Below are positions 1 to 9,409 of a stretch of DNA of 64,000 nt, in pieces (the stretch's first letter is position 1; each line of letters opens with the position of its first letter). The translations under genes and the position numbers were made by a program. The stretch covers positions 244,032 through 308,031 of the forward strand of contig JADKBW010000002.1 in assembly GCA_016714905.1 (NCBI GenBank), read 5' to 3'. The notes beneath the pieces are model-generated. The model made no database searches, was not told where the DNA came from, and was given only the letters and a program-made list of their open reading frames with translations. This DNA is from Flavobacterium sp. Lineage in GTDB: Bacteria > Bacteroidota > Bacteroidia > Flavobacteriales > Flavobacteriaceae.

Positions 1-1
1 G

Positions 2-937
2 GAAGTATTGATTGGCATCGCTCGTTTTTGGCATCAAAGAGCAACACTCTCAACGCATAAGAATCAGTATATGATTTTGGGGGTTACCGGACCTAATGAA
101 TATGAAAACAACGTCAATAATAATTTCTACACCAATTATATTGCAAAGTGGTGTTTGGAATATACGGCGAAACAAATTCAAAAAGTGGCCGCTGAATATC
201 CTGTTGACCATCAAAGAATTGTAGCCAAAACTAACATCAGTGACTTTGAATTGCAAGGTTGGAAAAAGGTAGCAGATCATATGTACTTCCCTTATTCGGA
301 GGAATACGAAGTGTACTTACAGCAAGATGGCTTCTTTGACAAAGAATTAGTTCGTGTTTCCGATTTAGATATGAGTCAACGTCCAATAAATCAAAAATGG
401 TCATGGGATCGTATTTTACGTTCTCCTTATATTAAGCAAGCTGACGTATTACAATGCTTTTACTTCTTCGAAGATCACTTCTCCAAAGAAGAATTGCATC
501 GAAATTTTGAGTTTTACGAATCGTTTACCGTACATGAAAGTTCACTGTCCCCATGTGTTCACTCAATACAGGCAGCTGCTTTAGACAAAATGGATATGGC
601 CTACACGTTCTACTTACGAACATCTCGCCTCGATTTAGATGACTACAACAAAGAAGTTGAAGAAGGCTGTCATATTACATCTATGGCGGGAACTTGGATG
701 AGCATTGTTGAAGGTTTTGGTGGCATGCGAATTAAGAACGATACGCTTCATTTTTCTCCTCGAATCCCAAAAGAATGGCAAGGCTACTCTTTCAAAATCA
801 ATTTTAGAAATCAAATACTAAAAGTGTCGGTGGCACAAAATAAAACTAATTTTGTTCTAGAAGGCCATACCGAAATTACCGTTAATGTTAACGGCAAAGA
901 AGTTTTGGTTGAACCTAACAATTTGGTGACGGTTTAG
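2..937 (+). CDS. GH65 glycoside phosphorylase (maltose phosphorylase-like), C-terminal part
   Basis: This is the 3' part of a family 65 glycoside hydrolase/phosphorylase; the frame is open to the left edge, so the start lies outside the window. The fragment keeps the (alpha/alpha)6 catalytic core end: the motif TGPNEYENNVNNN contains the Glu that is the general acid in maltose phosphorylase, and KQADVLQ plus VHESSLSP are the regions that bind phosphate in that enzyme. The last ~60 residues are the small beta-sandwich C-terminal domain. Family knowledge: phosphorolysis of maltose to beta-glucose-1-phosphate and glucose in the cytoplasm. It lies upstream of two amylases and an alpha-glucosidase on the same strand, so an alpha-glucan utilisation locus is likely. 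Kojibiose or trehalose phosphorylase cannot be excluded from the fragment. Confidence 0.9.
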   Translation, partial: EVLIGIARFWHQRATLSTHKNQYMILGVTGPNEYENNVNNNFYTNYIAKWCLEYTAKQIQKVAAEYPVDHQRIVAKTNISDFELQGWKKVADHMYFPYSEEYEVYLQQDGFFDKELVRVSDLDMSQRPINQKWSWDRILRSPYIKQADVLQCFYFFEDHFSKEELHRNFEFYESFTVHESSLSPCVHSIQAAALDKMDMAYTFYLRTSRLDLDDYNKEVEEGCHITSMAGTWMSIVEGFGGMRIKNDTLHFSPRIPKEWQGYSFKINFRNQILKVSVAQNKTNFVLEGHTEITVNVNGKEVLVEPNNLVTV

Positions 938-960
938 TTTTTTAGCATGAAATGGAATTC

Positions 961-1461
961 AACCATTAAGGGATTAAGAAAATTAAGAATGAACTAATAA
1001 AACTTAATCCATTGATAACTTAGATAATGACTAAAAAGGAAGTAACACAATTGTCTTATGAGATAACTGGATTAGCAATAAAAGTTCATAAAGAATTAGG
1101 TCCAGGATTATTAGAAAGTGTTTATGAAAAATGTTTGAAATACGAGCTGGAGTTGAATGGATATGAAATTAAGCAACAATTACTAGTTAAAATTGATTAT
1201 TTTGATTTAGCGTTGGTTTCTGATTTACGACTAGATTTATTGGTCAATGATTGTGTTATTGTAGAATTAAAAACAGTCGAATCATTACTCCCGATTCATG
1301 AGGCTCAATTAATGACGTACATGAAATTATTAAGAAAACCGCAAGGTTTGCTCATTAACTTCAACACAACTAATATTACTAAGTCTTTAAAACCAATTGT
1401 AAATGAATACTTTGCGAAACTAGACTAAAAATCCTTAATGAAACTTAATCTCTTAATGGTT
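961..1461. repeat. Hairpin repeat pair (AACCATTAAG type) enclosing a GxxExxY gene
   Basis: The left arm (961-987) begins AACCATTAAGGGATTAAG; the reverse complement of the right arm (1434-1461) begins AACCATTAAGAGATTAAG. The arms therefore form a long imperfect inverted repeat with a 402-bp gene in the loop. The same palindrome occurs without any gene at 18684-18740 and 62829-62886. The right arm ends 4 nt before the start codon of the downstream amylase. Seen directly; mobility is inference. Confidence 0.8.
1027..1428 (+). CDS. GxxExxY family protein (PD-(D/E)XK nuclease-like)
   Basis: A 133-residue protein with the family signature GLLESVY (GxxExxY) near residue 29, a conserved helix GLAIKVHKELGPG before it, and the core strand-turn-strand DLLV..CVIVELKTVE at residues ~77-92, which looks like the D...ExK active-site pattern of the PD-(D/E)XK nuclease superfamily. 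The family has no established biochemical role. It splits the GH65 and GH13 genes of a starch locus, to which it has no obvious functional link, and is enclosed by arms of an inverted repeat found elsewhere in the window without cargo. I infer that it is cargo of a repeat-borne element and not a sugar-utilisation gene. Confidence 0.88.
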   Translation: MTKKEVTQLSYEITGLAIKVHKELGPGLLESVYEKCLKYELELNGYEIKQQLLVKIDYFDLALVSDLRLDLLVNDCVIVELKTVESLLPIHEAQLMTYMKLLRKPQGLLINFNTTNITKSLKPIVNEYFAKLD

Positions 1462-1465
1462 CCAA

Positions 1466-3298
1466 ATGAAAAATATATTATTTCTATTCTTCTTCAATAT
1501 CTCTGTATTTGCTCAAGTAGATAAAATGGAGCCACCGTTTTGGTACTCTGGCACGCACAATACCGATTTGCAAATCATGTTTTATGGGAAAAACATCGCT
1601 CAGAATGCTGTAGAAGCATCTAATGGAATCACCATCAAAAACATTCAAAAAACTGAAAATCCAAACTATCTTTTTGTAACAATCGACACAGAGAATCTGC
1701 AGGCGCAAGAGCTTATTTTCACTTTCAAAAATAACAATAAGAGTTTTACACAAAAATACAGTTTAAAAGAGCGAAAGAAGAATTCTTCGTTGCGCAAAGG
1801 TTACGACGCCTCTGATGTTATTTATCTGCTCATGCCCGATCGTTTTGCCAACGGAAATCCGAAAAACGACAGCGATAATTCGGTGTCTGAAAAAGGAAAT
1901 CGTTCCCTTCCTGGAGGCAGACACGGCGGCGATATTGAAGGGATTGTCAACAATCTCGACTATCTAAAAGAATTGGGAGCAACTGCTGTTTGGTCGACAC
2001 CACTTTGCGAAGACAATGATGAAACTTATTCTTACCACGGTTATGGCCAATCCGATGTTTATAAAATTGATCCTCGCTATGGTAGCAATGAAGATTACTT
2101 GCGTTTAAGCAACGAATTGCACGAACGCGGCATGAAAAATATCATGGATTATGTCACCAATCACTGGGGCTGGCGCCATTGGATGATCAAAGATTTGCCA
2201 ACTCATGATTGGGTGCATCAATTTCCGACTTTTACGCAATCAAATTATCGAATGACCACGCAATTCGACATCAATGCTTCTGCGACAGATGCCGAACATT
2301 GTATGGATGGATGGTTTGTAAAATCGATGCCGGATCTCAATCAATCAAATCCGCTGTTGCTCACCTATCTGATTCAAAACGCTATTTGGTGGATTGAATA
2401 TGCCGATTTAGATGGATTCCGAGTAGATACTTTTTCGTATAATGACAAAGTGGGAATTTCCAAATGGTGTAAATCCATTCTTGACGAATATCCCTATTTC
2501 AATATCGTGGGCGAAGTGTGGATGCACGACCAAGCACAAATGGCCTATTGGCAAAAAGAAAGTAAGATTGGAGCGATTCAAAGTTATAATTCCAATTTAC
2601 CAAGTGTTATGGATTTTACTTTACACGACGCCTTTGGAAATGTTTTTAATGAAGACGAATCTTCCTGGGACAAGGGAATGATCAAAGTCTACGACAATTT
2701 TACGAACGACTTTTTATATCCGAATCCAAATAACATCATGACGTTTCTGGAGAATCATGATACCATGCGTTTCAATGATATTTATAAAGATGATTTCAAA
2801 AAGTACCAATTGGGAATGACTTTAATTGCTACTGTACGAGGAATTCCGCAATTGTATTACGGATCCGAAATTGGCATGGCAGGCAACAAGGACAAAGGCG
2901 GAGATGCAGCCATTCGTCTAGATTTCCCCGGAGGTTGGAATGGTGATACGAACAACGCATTTACAAACGCAGGAAGAACAGCCGAACAAAAACAATTTTT
3001 CGATTTTACTTCTAAACTATTGCAATGGAGAAAAACCAACGACGCGGTTCATTTCGGAAAAATGAAACATTATGTCCCACAAAATAACGTATACGTTTAT
3101 TTCAGATATACCGACAACAAATCAGTGATGATTATTTTAAACAACAGTACCAAAACACAAACCCTTAAGACCAATAGGTTTAAGGAAAGTATTCAAAATT
3201 ACACGACTGGCAAAGAAGTGTTATCTGGAAAAACCATTGACTTAAAAAATGAAATTACTATCGAAGCGAAATCGTCTTTGATCATAGAATTGCAATAA
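1466..3298 (+). CDS. Alpha-amylase family protein, SusA-like neopullulanase/cyclomaltodextrinase (GH13)
   Basis: A 610-residue secreted GH13 enzyme. Residues 1-17 form a signal peptide ending FAQ, giving a periplasmic protein. An N-terminal beta domain (~20-110) precedes the TIM barrel. Barrel motifs seen: MPDRFANGNP, MDYVTNHWG (region I), DGFRVDTF with the catalytic nucleophile Asp, NIVGEVWMHD with the acid/base Glu, and LENHDTMRF with the third catalytic Asp. The domain order and length match SusA of Bacteroides, which hydrolyses cyclodextrins, pullulan and maltooligosaccharides in the periplasm. It fits a pathway in which oligosaccharides are cut here and by the GH31 enzyme, and maltose is phosphorolysed by the upstream GH65 enzyme. 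The start codon follows the hairpin repeat arm directly. Confidence 0.92.
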   Translation: MKNILFLFFFNISVFAQVDKMEPPFWYSGTHNTDLQIMFYGKNIAQNAVEASNGITIKNIQKTENPNYLFVTIDTENLQAQELIFTFKNNNKSFTQKYSLKERKKNSSLRKGYDASDVIYLLMPDRFANGNPKNDSDNSVSEKGNRSLPGGRHGGDIEGIVNNLDYLKELGATAVWSTPLCEDNDETYSYHGYGQSDVYKIDPRYGSNEDYLRLSNELHERGMKNIMDYVTNHWGWRHWMIKDLPTHDWVHQFPTFTQSNYRMTTQFDINASATDAEHCMDGWFVKSMPDLNQSNPLLLTYLIQNAIWWIEYADLDGFRVDTFSYNDKVGISKWCKSILDEYPYFNIVGEVWMHDQAQMAYWQKESKIGAIQSYNSNLPSVMDFTLHDAFGNVFNEDESSWDKGMIKVYDNFTNDFLYPNPNNIMTFLENHDTMRFNDIYKDDFKKYQLGMTLIATVRGIPQLYYGSEIGMAGNKDKGGDAAIRLDFPGGWNGDTNNAFTNAGRTAEQKQFFDFTSKLLQWRKTNDAVHFGKMKHYVPQNNVYVYFRYTDNKSVMIILNNSTKTQTLKTNRFKESIQNYTTGKEVLSGKTIDLKNEITIEAKSSLIIELQ

Positions 3299-3394
3299 AC
3301 AAACTTATATGTCCTTATATGCCTTGTATGGTAAATTTTTATACTGTATAAACTTATAGGAAAACCTAAACAAAGTTTAATATTTTAAAGACTT

Positions 3395-5751
3395 ATGAAA
3401 AAATTCCTTTTAATCTTTTTTATCACTACGATTGCCATTGCTCAAAATGCAAACAGAAAATTTGAAAACTTTAAAAAAGCAAACAACACACTTGAAGTGA
3501 CGACTTCCGACGGAAAATATATTTTCAAATCGTACTCCGACAAGATCATAGAAACTAGCTTTATTCCCAAAGGTGAAACTTTTGATGCCACTTCACATGC
3601 GGTTGTTATTACTCCAAAATCTGGAATAGCAAAAGTAAAATCTGATAAAAACGCCATCCAATTTGTTACGTCTGGAATCGCCGTTACCATTCAAAAATCG
3701 CCATTCAAAATATCTTATTCCTATAAATCCAAAGCACTGATTTCGGAAAAGAACGGCTATTTCAAAAAGGACAGTACTGATGTCATCGACTTTAATTTGG
3801 ATGGTTCAGAAATTTTGTATGGTGGTGGTGCTCGAGCTCTTGGTATGAATCGCCGCGGCAATCGCCTGCAATTATACAACCGCGCGCACTATGGTTATGA
3901 AACCAAAGCTGAGTTGATGAACTTTTGTATTCCATTGGTTTTATCTTCCAAAATTTACGCTGTACACTTTGATAACGAGCCTATCGGTTATTTAGATTTA
4001 GACAGCAAAAAGACAATACACTCGCATACGAAACAATCTGGACGTAAGACTTATCAAGTGATTGCAGCGGATTCTTGGCCTGATTTAATTGGAAGTTACA
4101 CCGATTTAACCGGAAAGCAACCTTTACCAGCGCGTTGGACGCTAGGCAATTTCTCTAGTCGATTTGGATATCATTCTCAAGAAGAAGTAGAAAAAACCAT
4201 CCGAAAATTTGAAGAAGATAAAATCCCAGTCGACGCGATTATCCTCGATTTATATTGGTTCGGAAAAACAATCAAAGGCACGATGGGAAATTTGGACTGG
4301 GACAAAGACAATTTCCCAAATCCAACCAAAATGATTGCCGACCTAAATGGTAAAGGCGTCAAAACGGTTTTGATTACGAACCTTTGTTCTGACGACATCT
4401 ACCAAAATGGCAGGAAGCAGTCGATAAAAAGTGCTAGCAGTTGGCAAAGATGGAATGCCATTTAAATATGATTTCATTTCGAAATACCGATTAATCGACA
4501 TCTTCAAACCAGAAGGCTACTTGTTTTGGGATATCTACAAAAACTAATCAATCAAGGGTTGGCTGATTTGGGGTGATTTAGGCGAACCTGAGGTTTTTCC
4601 ATCAAAAGCAATACTGCCAAAGGAAAGCAGATGAAGTACACAATATTTACGGACACCATTGGGCAAAACTAATTGCAGATGGTTATCAAAAAGATTTTCC
4701 AAATCAACGCCCATTTATTTTAATGCGCTCTGGTTATTCAGGTTCACAGCGTTTCGGAATGATGCCATGGAGTGGTGATGTGAGCAGAAGTTGGGGTGGA
4801 TTGCAATCACAACCTGAAATCGCCCTTCAAATGGGAATGCAAGGAATGGGTTATATGCACTCGGATTTGGGTGGATTTGCAGGCGACTATTTCGACAATG
4901 AATTGTACATTCGTTGGTTGCAATACGGTGTTTTTCAACCGATATTCCGTCCACATGCGCAAGAAGAAGTGGCGTCTGAACCTGTTTATAAAGACATTGT
5001 GACAAAAGCCAAAGCCAAAAAACAAGTCGAATTGCGTTATCAAATGATGCCTTATAATTACACCTTGGCATTCGACAACAATCAAAAAGGAACACCACTG
5101 ATGCGACCGTTATTTTTTGAAGAACCGACGAATACTTCTTTAGCAAGTGTTAGTGATAATTATTTGTGGGGAAATGATTTCTTGGTGGCGCCTGTGATGA
5201 AATCGAACGTAACTTCAACATCGGTTTATTTCCCAAAAAATAACAATTGGTTCGATTTCTACACCGATCAAAAATACGAAGCTGGAATTACAAAATCTGT
5301 TTCTGTAACCGACGATCATATTCCGGTTTTTGTACGTGGTGGCGCTTTTATTCCGATGATTAAGACCATTCAAAACACGTCGACTTATTCGTTGGCTAAC
5401 TTTGATTTGCATTATTATACCGATGACAAAACGACGACGAGCTACGGTAAACTCTATAATGACAATGGTTCGACAGTACAAGCTTACGAAAAAGGAGATT
5501 ATGAAATTTTGCGCTTCAAATCGTCTAATACTGCCAAAGAACTAGCAATTACATTGATGGCTGATACTGGAAAAATATTTCAGGCGGTTTCAAAAAATGT
5601 AAATCTTATTATTCATCATTTAGATGCCAAAGTAAGTTCCGTTGTAGTGAATGGAAAAAGCACTCCTTATAAAATCATCAACAACAATACGATTGAAATA
5701 ACCGTTATGTGGGAAAAAGGAACCTCAAAAGACATTAAAATTCTATTTTAA
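3395..5751 (+). pseudogene. GH31 alpha-glucosidase, frame broken at ~4400-4640 (probable homopolymer errors)
   Basis: Two in-frame halves (3395-4465 and 4723-5751) plus a conserved but frame-shifted link encode one family 31 alpha-glucosidase of about 785 residues with a signal peptide (MKKFLLIFFITTIAIAQ). The link still encodes the nucleophile region GDLGEPE near 4580-4600, and the second half holds the acid/base region WSGDVSRSW near 4770. The reading frame of the family can be restored by adding one A to several short A runs (near 4402, 4426, 4542, 4620), with one more shift near 4570. This pattern points to under-called homopolymers, although real decay is possible. Role by family: exo-release of glucose from the non-reducing end of alpha-glucans in the periplasm. 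It ends 3 nt before the next amylase gene. Confidence 0.85.
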
Positions 5752-5754
5752 AAA

Positions 5755-7431
5755 ATGAAAAAAATCGCTTTAATATTCTTAATTCCATTGCTATTGAATT
5801 GCACTCTAACCACCGCTCAAACCAAGAAAAAGCAAAAAGCAAAAACGCAAATTCAGAACAAAGCACCTTTCGTTTGGGAAGGTGCGAATCTGTATTTTTT
5901 GATGACCGATCGCTTTGTAGATGGAAATAATACCAAAGAAGTATACTTTAATCGAACTCGAAATACAGGGATGCTTCGCGGCTTTGAAGGCGGAAATATT
6001 AAGGGAATTATTCAAAAAATAGACGAAGGTTATTTCGATAAATTAGGCGTTAATGCGATTTGGTTTACGCCTATTGTAGAACAAATTCACGACGGCGTTG
6101 ATGAAGGAACAGGTGTAACCTATGGTTTTCATGGCTATTGGACGAGAGATTGGACCGCCATCGACCCAAACTTTGGAACCAAAAAAGACTTAGCGGAATT
6201 GGTTACAAAAGCACACGCAAAGGGAATCCGAATTGTCCTTGACGGGGTCATCAATCATACCGGACCAGTTACCGATATTGATACTGTTTGGCCGAACGAA
6301 TGGGTACGAACTGGACCCCAATGTGATTACAAGAATTACGAAAATACCACGGCTTGTACCTTAGTAAAAAACCTGCCTGATGTCCTAACCGAAAGCAACG
6401 AAAATGTTGATCTTCCTCCTTTTCTTATCGAAAAATGGAAAAAAGAAGGACGATATGAAAATGAAGTAGCTTCTTTGGATGCATTCTTCAAAAGAACTGG
6501 TTATCCGCGCGCACCAAAATATTACATTATCAAATGGTTGACGGATTATGTTCTCGAATTCGGAATTGACGGTTATCGTGGTGATACCGTAAAGCACGTT
6601 GATGAAAGTGTGTGGACGGACTTCAAGACGCAGTGTGACTACGCTTTTGAAACTTGGAAAAAGAACAATCCGACAAAAGTACTTGACAATAATTCATTTT
6701 ATACCATTGGTGAAGTGTATAATTATAGCATCAGCAATGGACAAGATTTCGATTTTGGAGATCGAAAAGTAAATTACTTTACTCATGGATTTAATAATCT
6801 AATCAACTTCGAGTTTAAGTGGAATGCCGCTCAAAAAAGTTATGAAGAGTTGTTTTCGATGTATTCCAATAAACTTTCAAATGAACTAAAAGGATTTAGC
6901 GTACTGAATTATATTTCCTCACACGATGACGGAAAACCATTTGACCCCAATAGAACGAAAAGTATAGAAAGCGGAACGAAACTGTTATTAACGCCAGGGA
7001 TTTCTCAGATATACTATGGCGATGAAACGGGTCGGTCACTCGTTATAGAAGGCACTCAAGGCGATGCAACACTGCGTTCATTTATGAATTGGGAGGATGT
7101 AAAATCGAATCCTGAAACGCAAAAAATTCTATTACATTGGCAAAAACTGGGGAAGTTTAGAAAAAATCACCCCGCAGTTGGTGCTGGAATTCACAAAGAA
7201 ATCTCCAACAAACCGTATGTGTTTTCAAGAACATTCTCTAACGGAAAATATACAGATCAAGTTGTCATTGGATTGGAATTGAACAAAGGAAAAAAAGAGA
7301 TTCCAGTCGGAACGATTTTCAAAAACGGAAGTAAAATAAAAGATACGTATTCCGGCAAAACGGCAATAGTTTCAAAAGGAAAAGTGATTATAGATTCCGA
7401 TTTCGATATGGTCTTGATTGAAAAGCTGTAA
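5755..7431 (+). CDS. Alpha-amylase family lipoprotein (GH13)
   Basis: A 558-residue GH13 enzyme. The N-terminus carries a lipoprotein signal with lipobox LLNC (Cys16), so it is membrane-anchored, probably on the outer membrane as for SusG-type amylases; that location is inference. Barrel motifs seen: LMTDRFVDGN, VLDGVINHTG (region I), DGYRGDTVKHV with the nucleophile Asp, YTIGEVYNYS with the acid/base Glu, and SSHDDGKPF with the third Asp. It starts 3 nt after the GH31 stop and is surely in the same transcript. It likely cuts long alpha-glucans before uptake, whereas the SusA-like enzyme acts on oligosaccharides. Confidence 0.92.
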   Translation: MKKIALIFLIPLLLNCTLTTAQTKKKQKAKTQIQNKAPFVWEGANLYFLMTDRFVDGNNTKEVYFNRTRNTGMLRGFEGGNIKGIIQKIDEGYFDKLGVNAIWFTPIVEQIHDGVDEGTGVTYGFHGYWTRDWTAIDPNFGTKKDLAELVTKAHAKGIRIVLDGVINHTGPVTDIDTVWPNEWVRTGPQCDYKNYENTTACTLVKNLPDVLTESNENVDLPPFLIEKWKKEGRYENEVASLDAFFKRTGYPRAPKYYIIKWLTDYVLEFGIDGYRGDTVKHVDESVWTDFKTQCDYAFETWKKNNPTKVLDNNSFYTIGEVYNYSISNGQDFDFGDRKVNYFTHGFNNLINFEFKWNAAQKSYEELFSMYSNKLSNELKGFSVLNYISSHDDGKPFDPNRTKSIESGTKLLLTPGISQIYYGDETGRSLVIEGTQGDATLRSFMNWEDVKSNPETQKILLHWQKLGKFRKNHPAVGAGIHKEISNKPYVFSRTFSNGKYTDQVVIGLELNKGKKEIPVGTIFKNGSKIKDTYSGKTAIVSKGKVIIDSDFDMVLIEKL

Positions 7432-7470
7432 CCTTTCTCTTGGTGACTTGGCGAGTTAAAAACGAAATAC

Positions 7471-8148
7471 ATGTTAAAAATCGGACATCGCGGCGCCAAA
7501 GGACATGCTCCTGAAAACACCTTGATTTCTTTTCAAAAAGCAATCGAATTGGGTGTTGACGGCATTGAGCTCGATGTGCATTTGACTTCTGATCTTCAAT
7601 TAATTTGCATTCACGACGACACTTTAGACCGAACCACTTCTGGAACAGGATTGGTAAATTCATTTACCTTAAGTGAATTGAAAGCGGAGCGAATAGACAA
7701 TCTTCACGAAATTCCAACACTGGAAGAAGTTCTTAATCTCATTGATAAAAAAATATTCATCAACATTGAGCTTAAAGGAAAAAACACGGCAAAACCAGTA
7801 GCAGCAATAATAGGGCATTACATCACAGAAAAAAATTGGACTTACCATCACTTTATTGTTTCTAGTTTTGATTGGAATGCATTGCAAGAAGTCCGTTCTT
7901 TGAATCCGAATATCGCAATTGGCGTCTTGACCCAAACCGATTTAGGATTGGCAATAGCATTTGCTGATTTTATTAAAGCGAAAAGTATACATCCCTATTT
8001 TCATTTGCTAAACGAAGAGAATTCGTCAGTAATCCAAGAAAGAGGATTTCACGTTTTTCCTTGGACGGTTAATGAAAAAGAAGATATTCAAAAAATAAAA
8101 TCATTTCAAGTAGACGGAATCATTACCGATTTCCCAGACAGAATATGA
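7471..8148 (+). CDS. Glycerophosphodiester phosphodiesterase family protein
   Basis: A 225-residue cytoplasmic GDPD-family TIM barrel without signal peptide. Motifs: IGHRGAKGHAPENT at the N-terminus (HRG...PENT metal and catalytic site), GIELDVHLTSD with the metal-binding Glu/Asp, and IHDDTLDRTT with the second catalytic His. The enzyme hydrolyses glycerophosphodiesters to sn-glycerol-3-phosphate and an alcohol. The length is that of the short UgpQ-like group. Its stop codon overlaps the start of the next gene (ATGA at 8145-8148), so the two are translationally coupled. Confidence 0.93.
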   Translation: MLKIGHRGAKGHAPENTLISFQKAIELGVDGIELDVHLTSDLQLICIHDDTLDRTTSGTGLVNSFTLSELKAERIDNLHEIPTLEEVLNLIDKKIFINIELKGKNTAKPVAAIIGHYITEKNWTYHHFIVSSFDWNALQEVRSLNPNIAIGVLTQTDLGLAIAFADFIKAKSIHPYFHLLNEENSSVIQERGFHVFPWTVNEKEDIQKIKSFQVDGIITDFPDRI

Positions 8149-9354
8149 ATCAAAATTTCGACATCATTATTGTAGGCGGTGGCGCTGCTGGATTTTTTAC
8201 CGCAATTAATATTGTCGAGAAAAATCCAAAACTCAAAGTGGCCATTCTCGAGCGTGGCAAAAACGTTTTAGAAAAAGTTCGCATTTCTGGCGGCGGAAGA
8301 TGCAACGTTACGCACGCCTGTTTTGAACCCAATGAATTAGTCAAATTTTATCCTCGAGGTGAGAAAGAATTACGCGGTCCTTTCCATCAATTTTGTTCTG
8401 GCGACACCATCGAATGGTTTGACAAACAGGGCGTTGCACTCAAAATTGAAGACGACGGACGCATGTTTCCCGAGTCTAATTCATCGCAGACTATTATCGA
8501 TTGTTTTTTGAACGCCACTCAAAAATTAGGCATTTCAGTTTTGACAGGACAGAGCGTTCAATCCATTTATAAAAAGGACAATTGCTGGAAAATCGAAACA
8601 CCAAGCGAACAGTACCTCACAGAAAAATTAGTGCTTGCCACGGGAAGCAATCCGAAAATGTGGGAACTATTGCAAACTTTTGGACATGCGATTGTGAGTC
8701 CAGTACCGTCGTTATTTACTTTCAATATCAAAGATCCGCGCATTAAAGATTTGATGGGCGTTTCTGCATTCGCAGCTGTAAAAGTAAAAGACACTAAATT
8801 ATCAGCGACTGGACCATTATTAATTACCCATTGGGGCATGAGCGGGCCAGGCATTTTGAAATTGTCTGCTTGGGGTGCTAGGAATTTTGCATGACAAGAA
8901 TTATCAGTTTACGATTCATGTGAATTGGCTCAACGATGTCGAAACCGAAGATGCTGAAAAGTTGCTAAAAGAATTAAAAATCGAGCACGCGAAGAAAGCC
9001 GTTTCAAAGAAATCGCCTTTTGATTTCCCAAACAGATTGTGGGAAAGTTTGGTCTTGGCTTCTGGAATTGAAAGCGAGACCAAATGGGCCGATTTGTCCA
9101 AAATACAATTGCAAAATCTAGCCACACAGCTCACCAACGGTAGCTTTCAAGTGAATGGGAAAAGTACATTTAAAGAAGAATTCGTCACTGCGGGCGGCAT
9201 CGATTTGAAAGAGATTAACTTCAAAACGATGGAAAGCAAACTACACCAAAACCTTTATTTCGCAGGAGAAATCGTCAACATTGATGCAATTACTGGAGGT
9301 TTTAACTTTCAGAATGCTTGGACGAGTGGATTTATTGTGGCGGAAAACATTTAA
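8145..9354 (+). pseudogene. HI0933/YhiN-family NAD(P)/FAD-dependent oxidoreductase, one frameshift at ~8880
   Basis: A two-dinucleotide-binding-fold flavoprotein of ~400 residues. The N-terminal FAD motif is VGGGAAGFFTAINI, followed by the family signature ISGGGRCNVTH. The C-terminal half holds the family end (AGEIVNIDAITGGFNFQNAW), which contacts FAD. The frame breaks at 8880-8886: one base too many in the run AGGAATTTT turns 'ARILHDKNY' into a stop. All other positions are in frame, so a sequence error is more likely than a dead gene. The exact reaction of this family is not established. It is coupled to the GDPD gene by a start/stop overlap. Confidence 0.88.
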
Positions 9355-9382
9355 AGATTTATAATCAAGGAATTTAAAGTCA

Positions 9383-9390
9383 TACATTTG
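9383..9390 (+). promoter_or_regulatory. Bacteroidota -7 box TACATTTG
   Basis: TACATTTG matches the TAnnTTTG consensus and lies 19 nt before the ATG of the T9SS protein at 9410. It is preceded by a gene end at 9354, so a new transcript probably starts here. Confidence 0.6.
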
Positions 9391-9409
9391 AATTATCAAT
9401 ACTTCTGCT

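Noticed and set aside
4715..5146. Minus-strand frames opposite the GH31 gene
   Set aside because: They lie opposite strongly conserved GH31 sequence and show no protein-like features.
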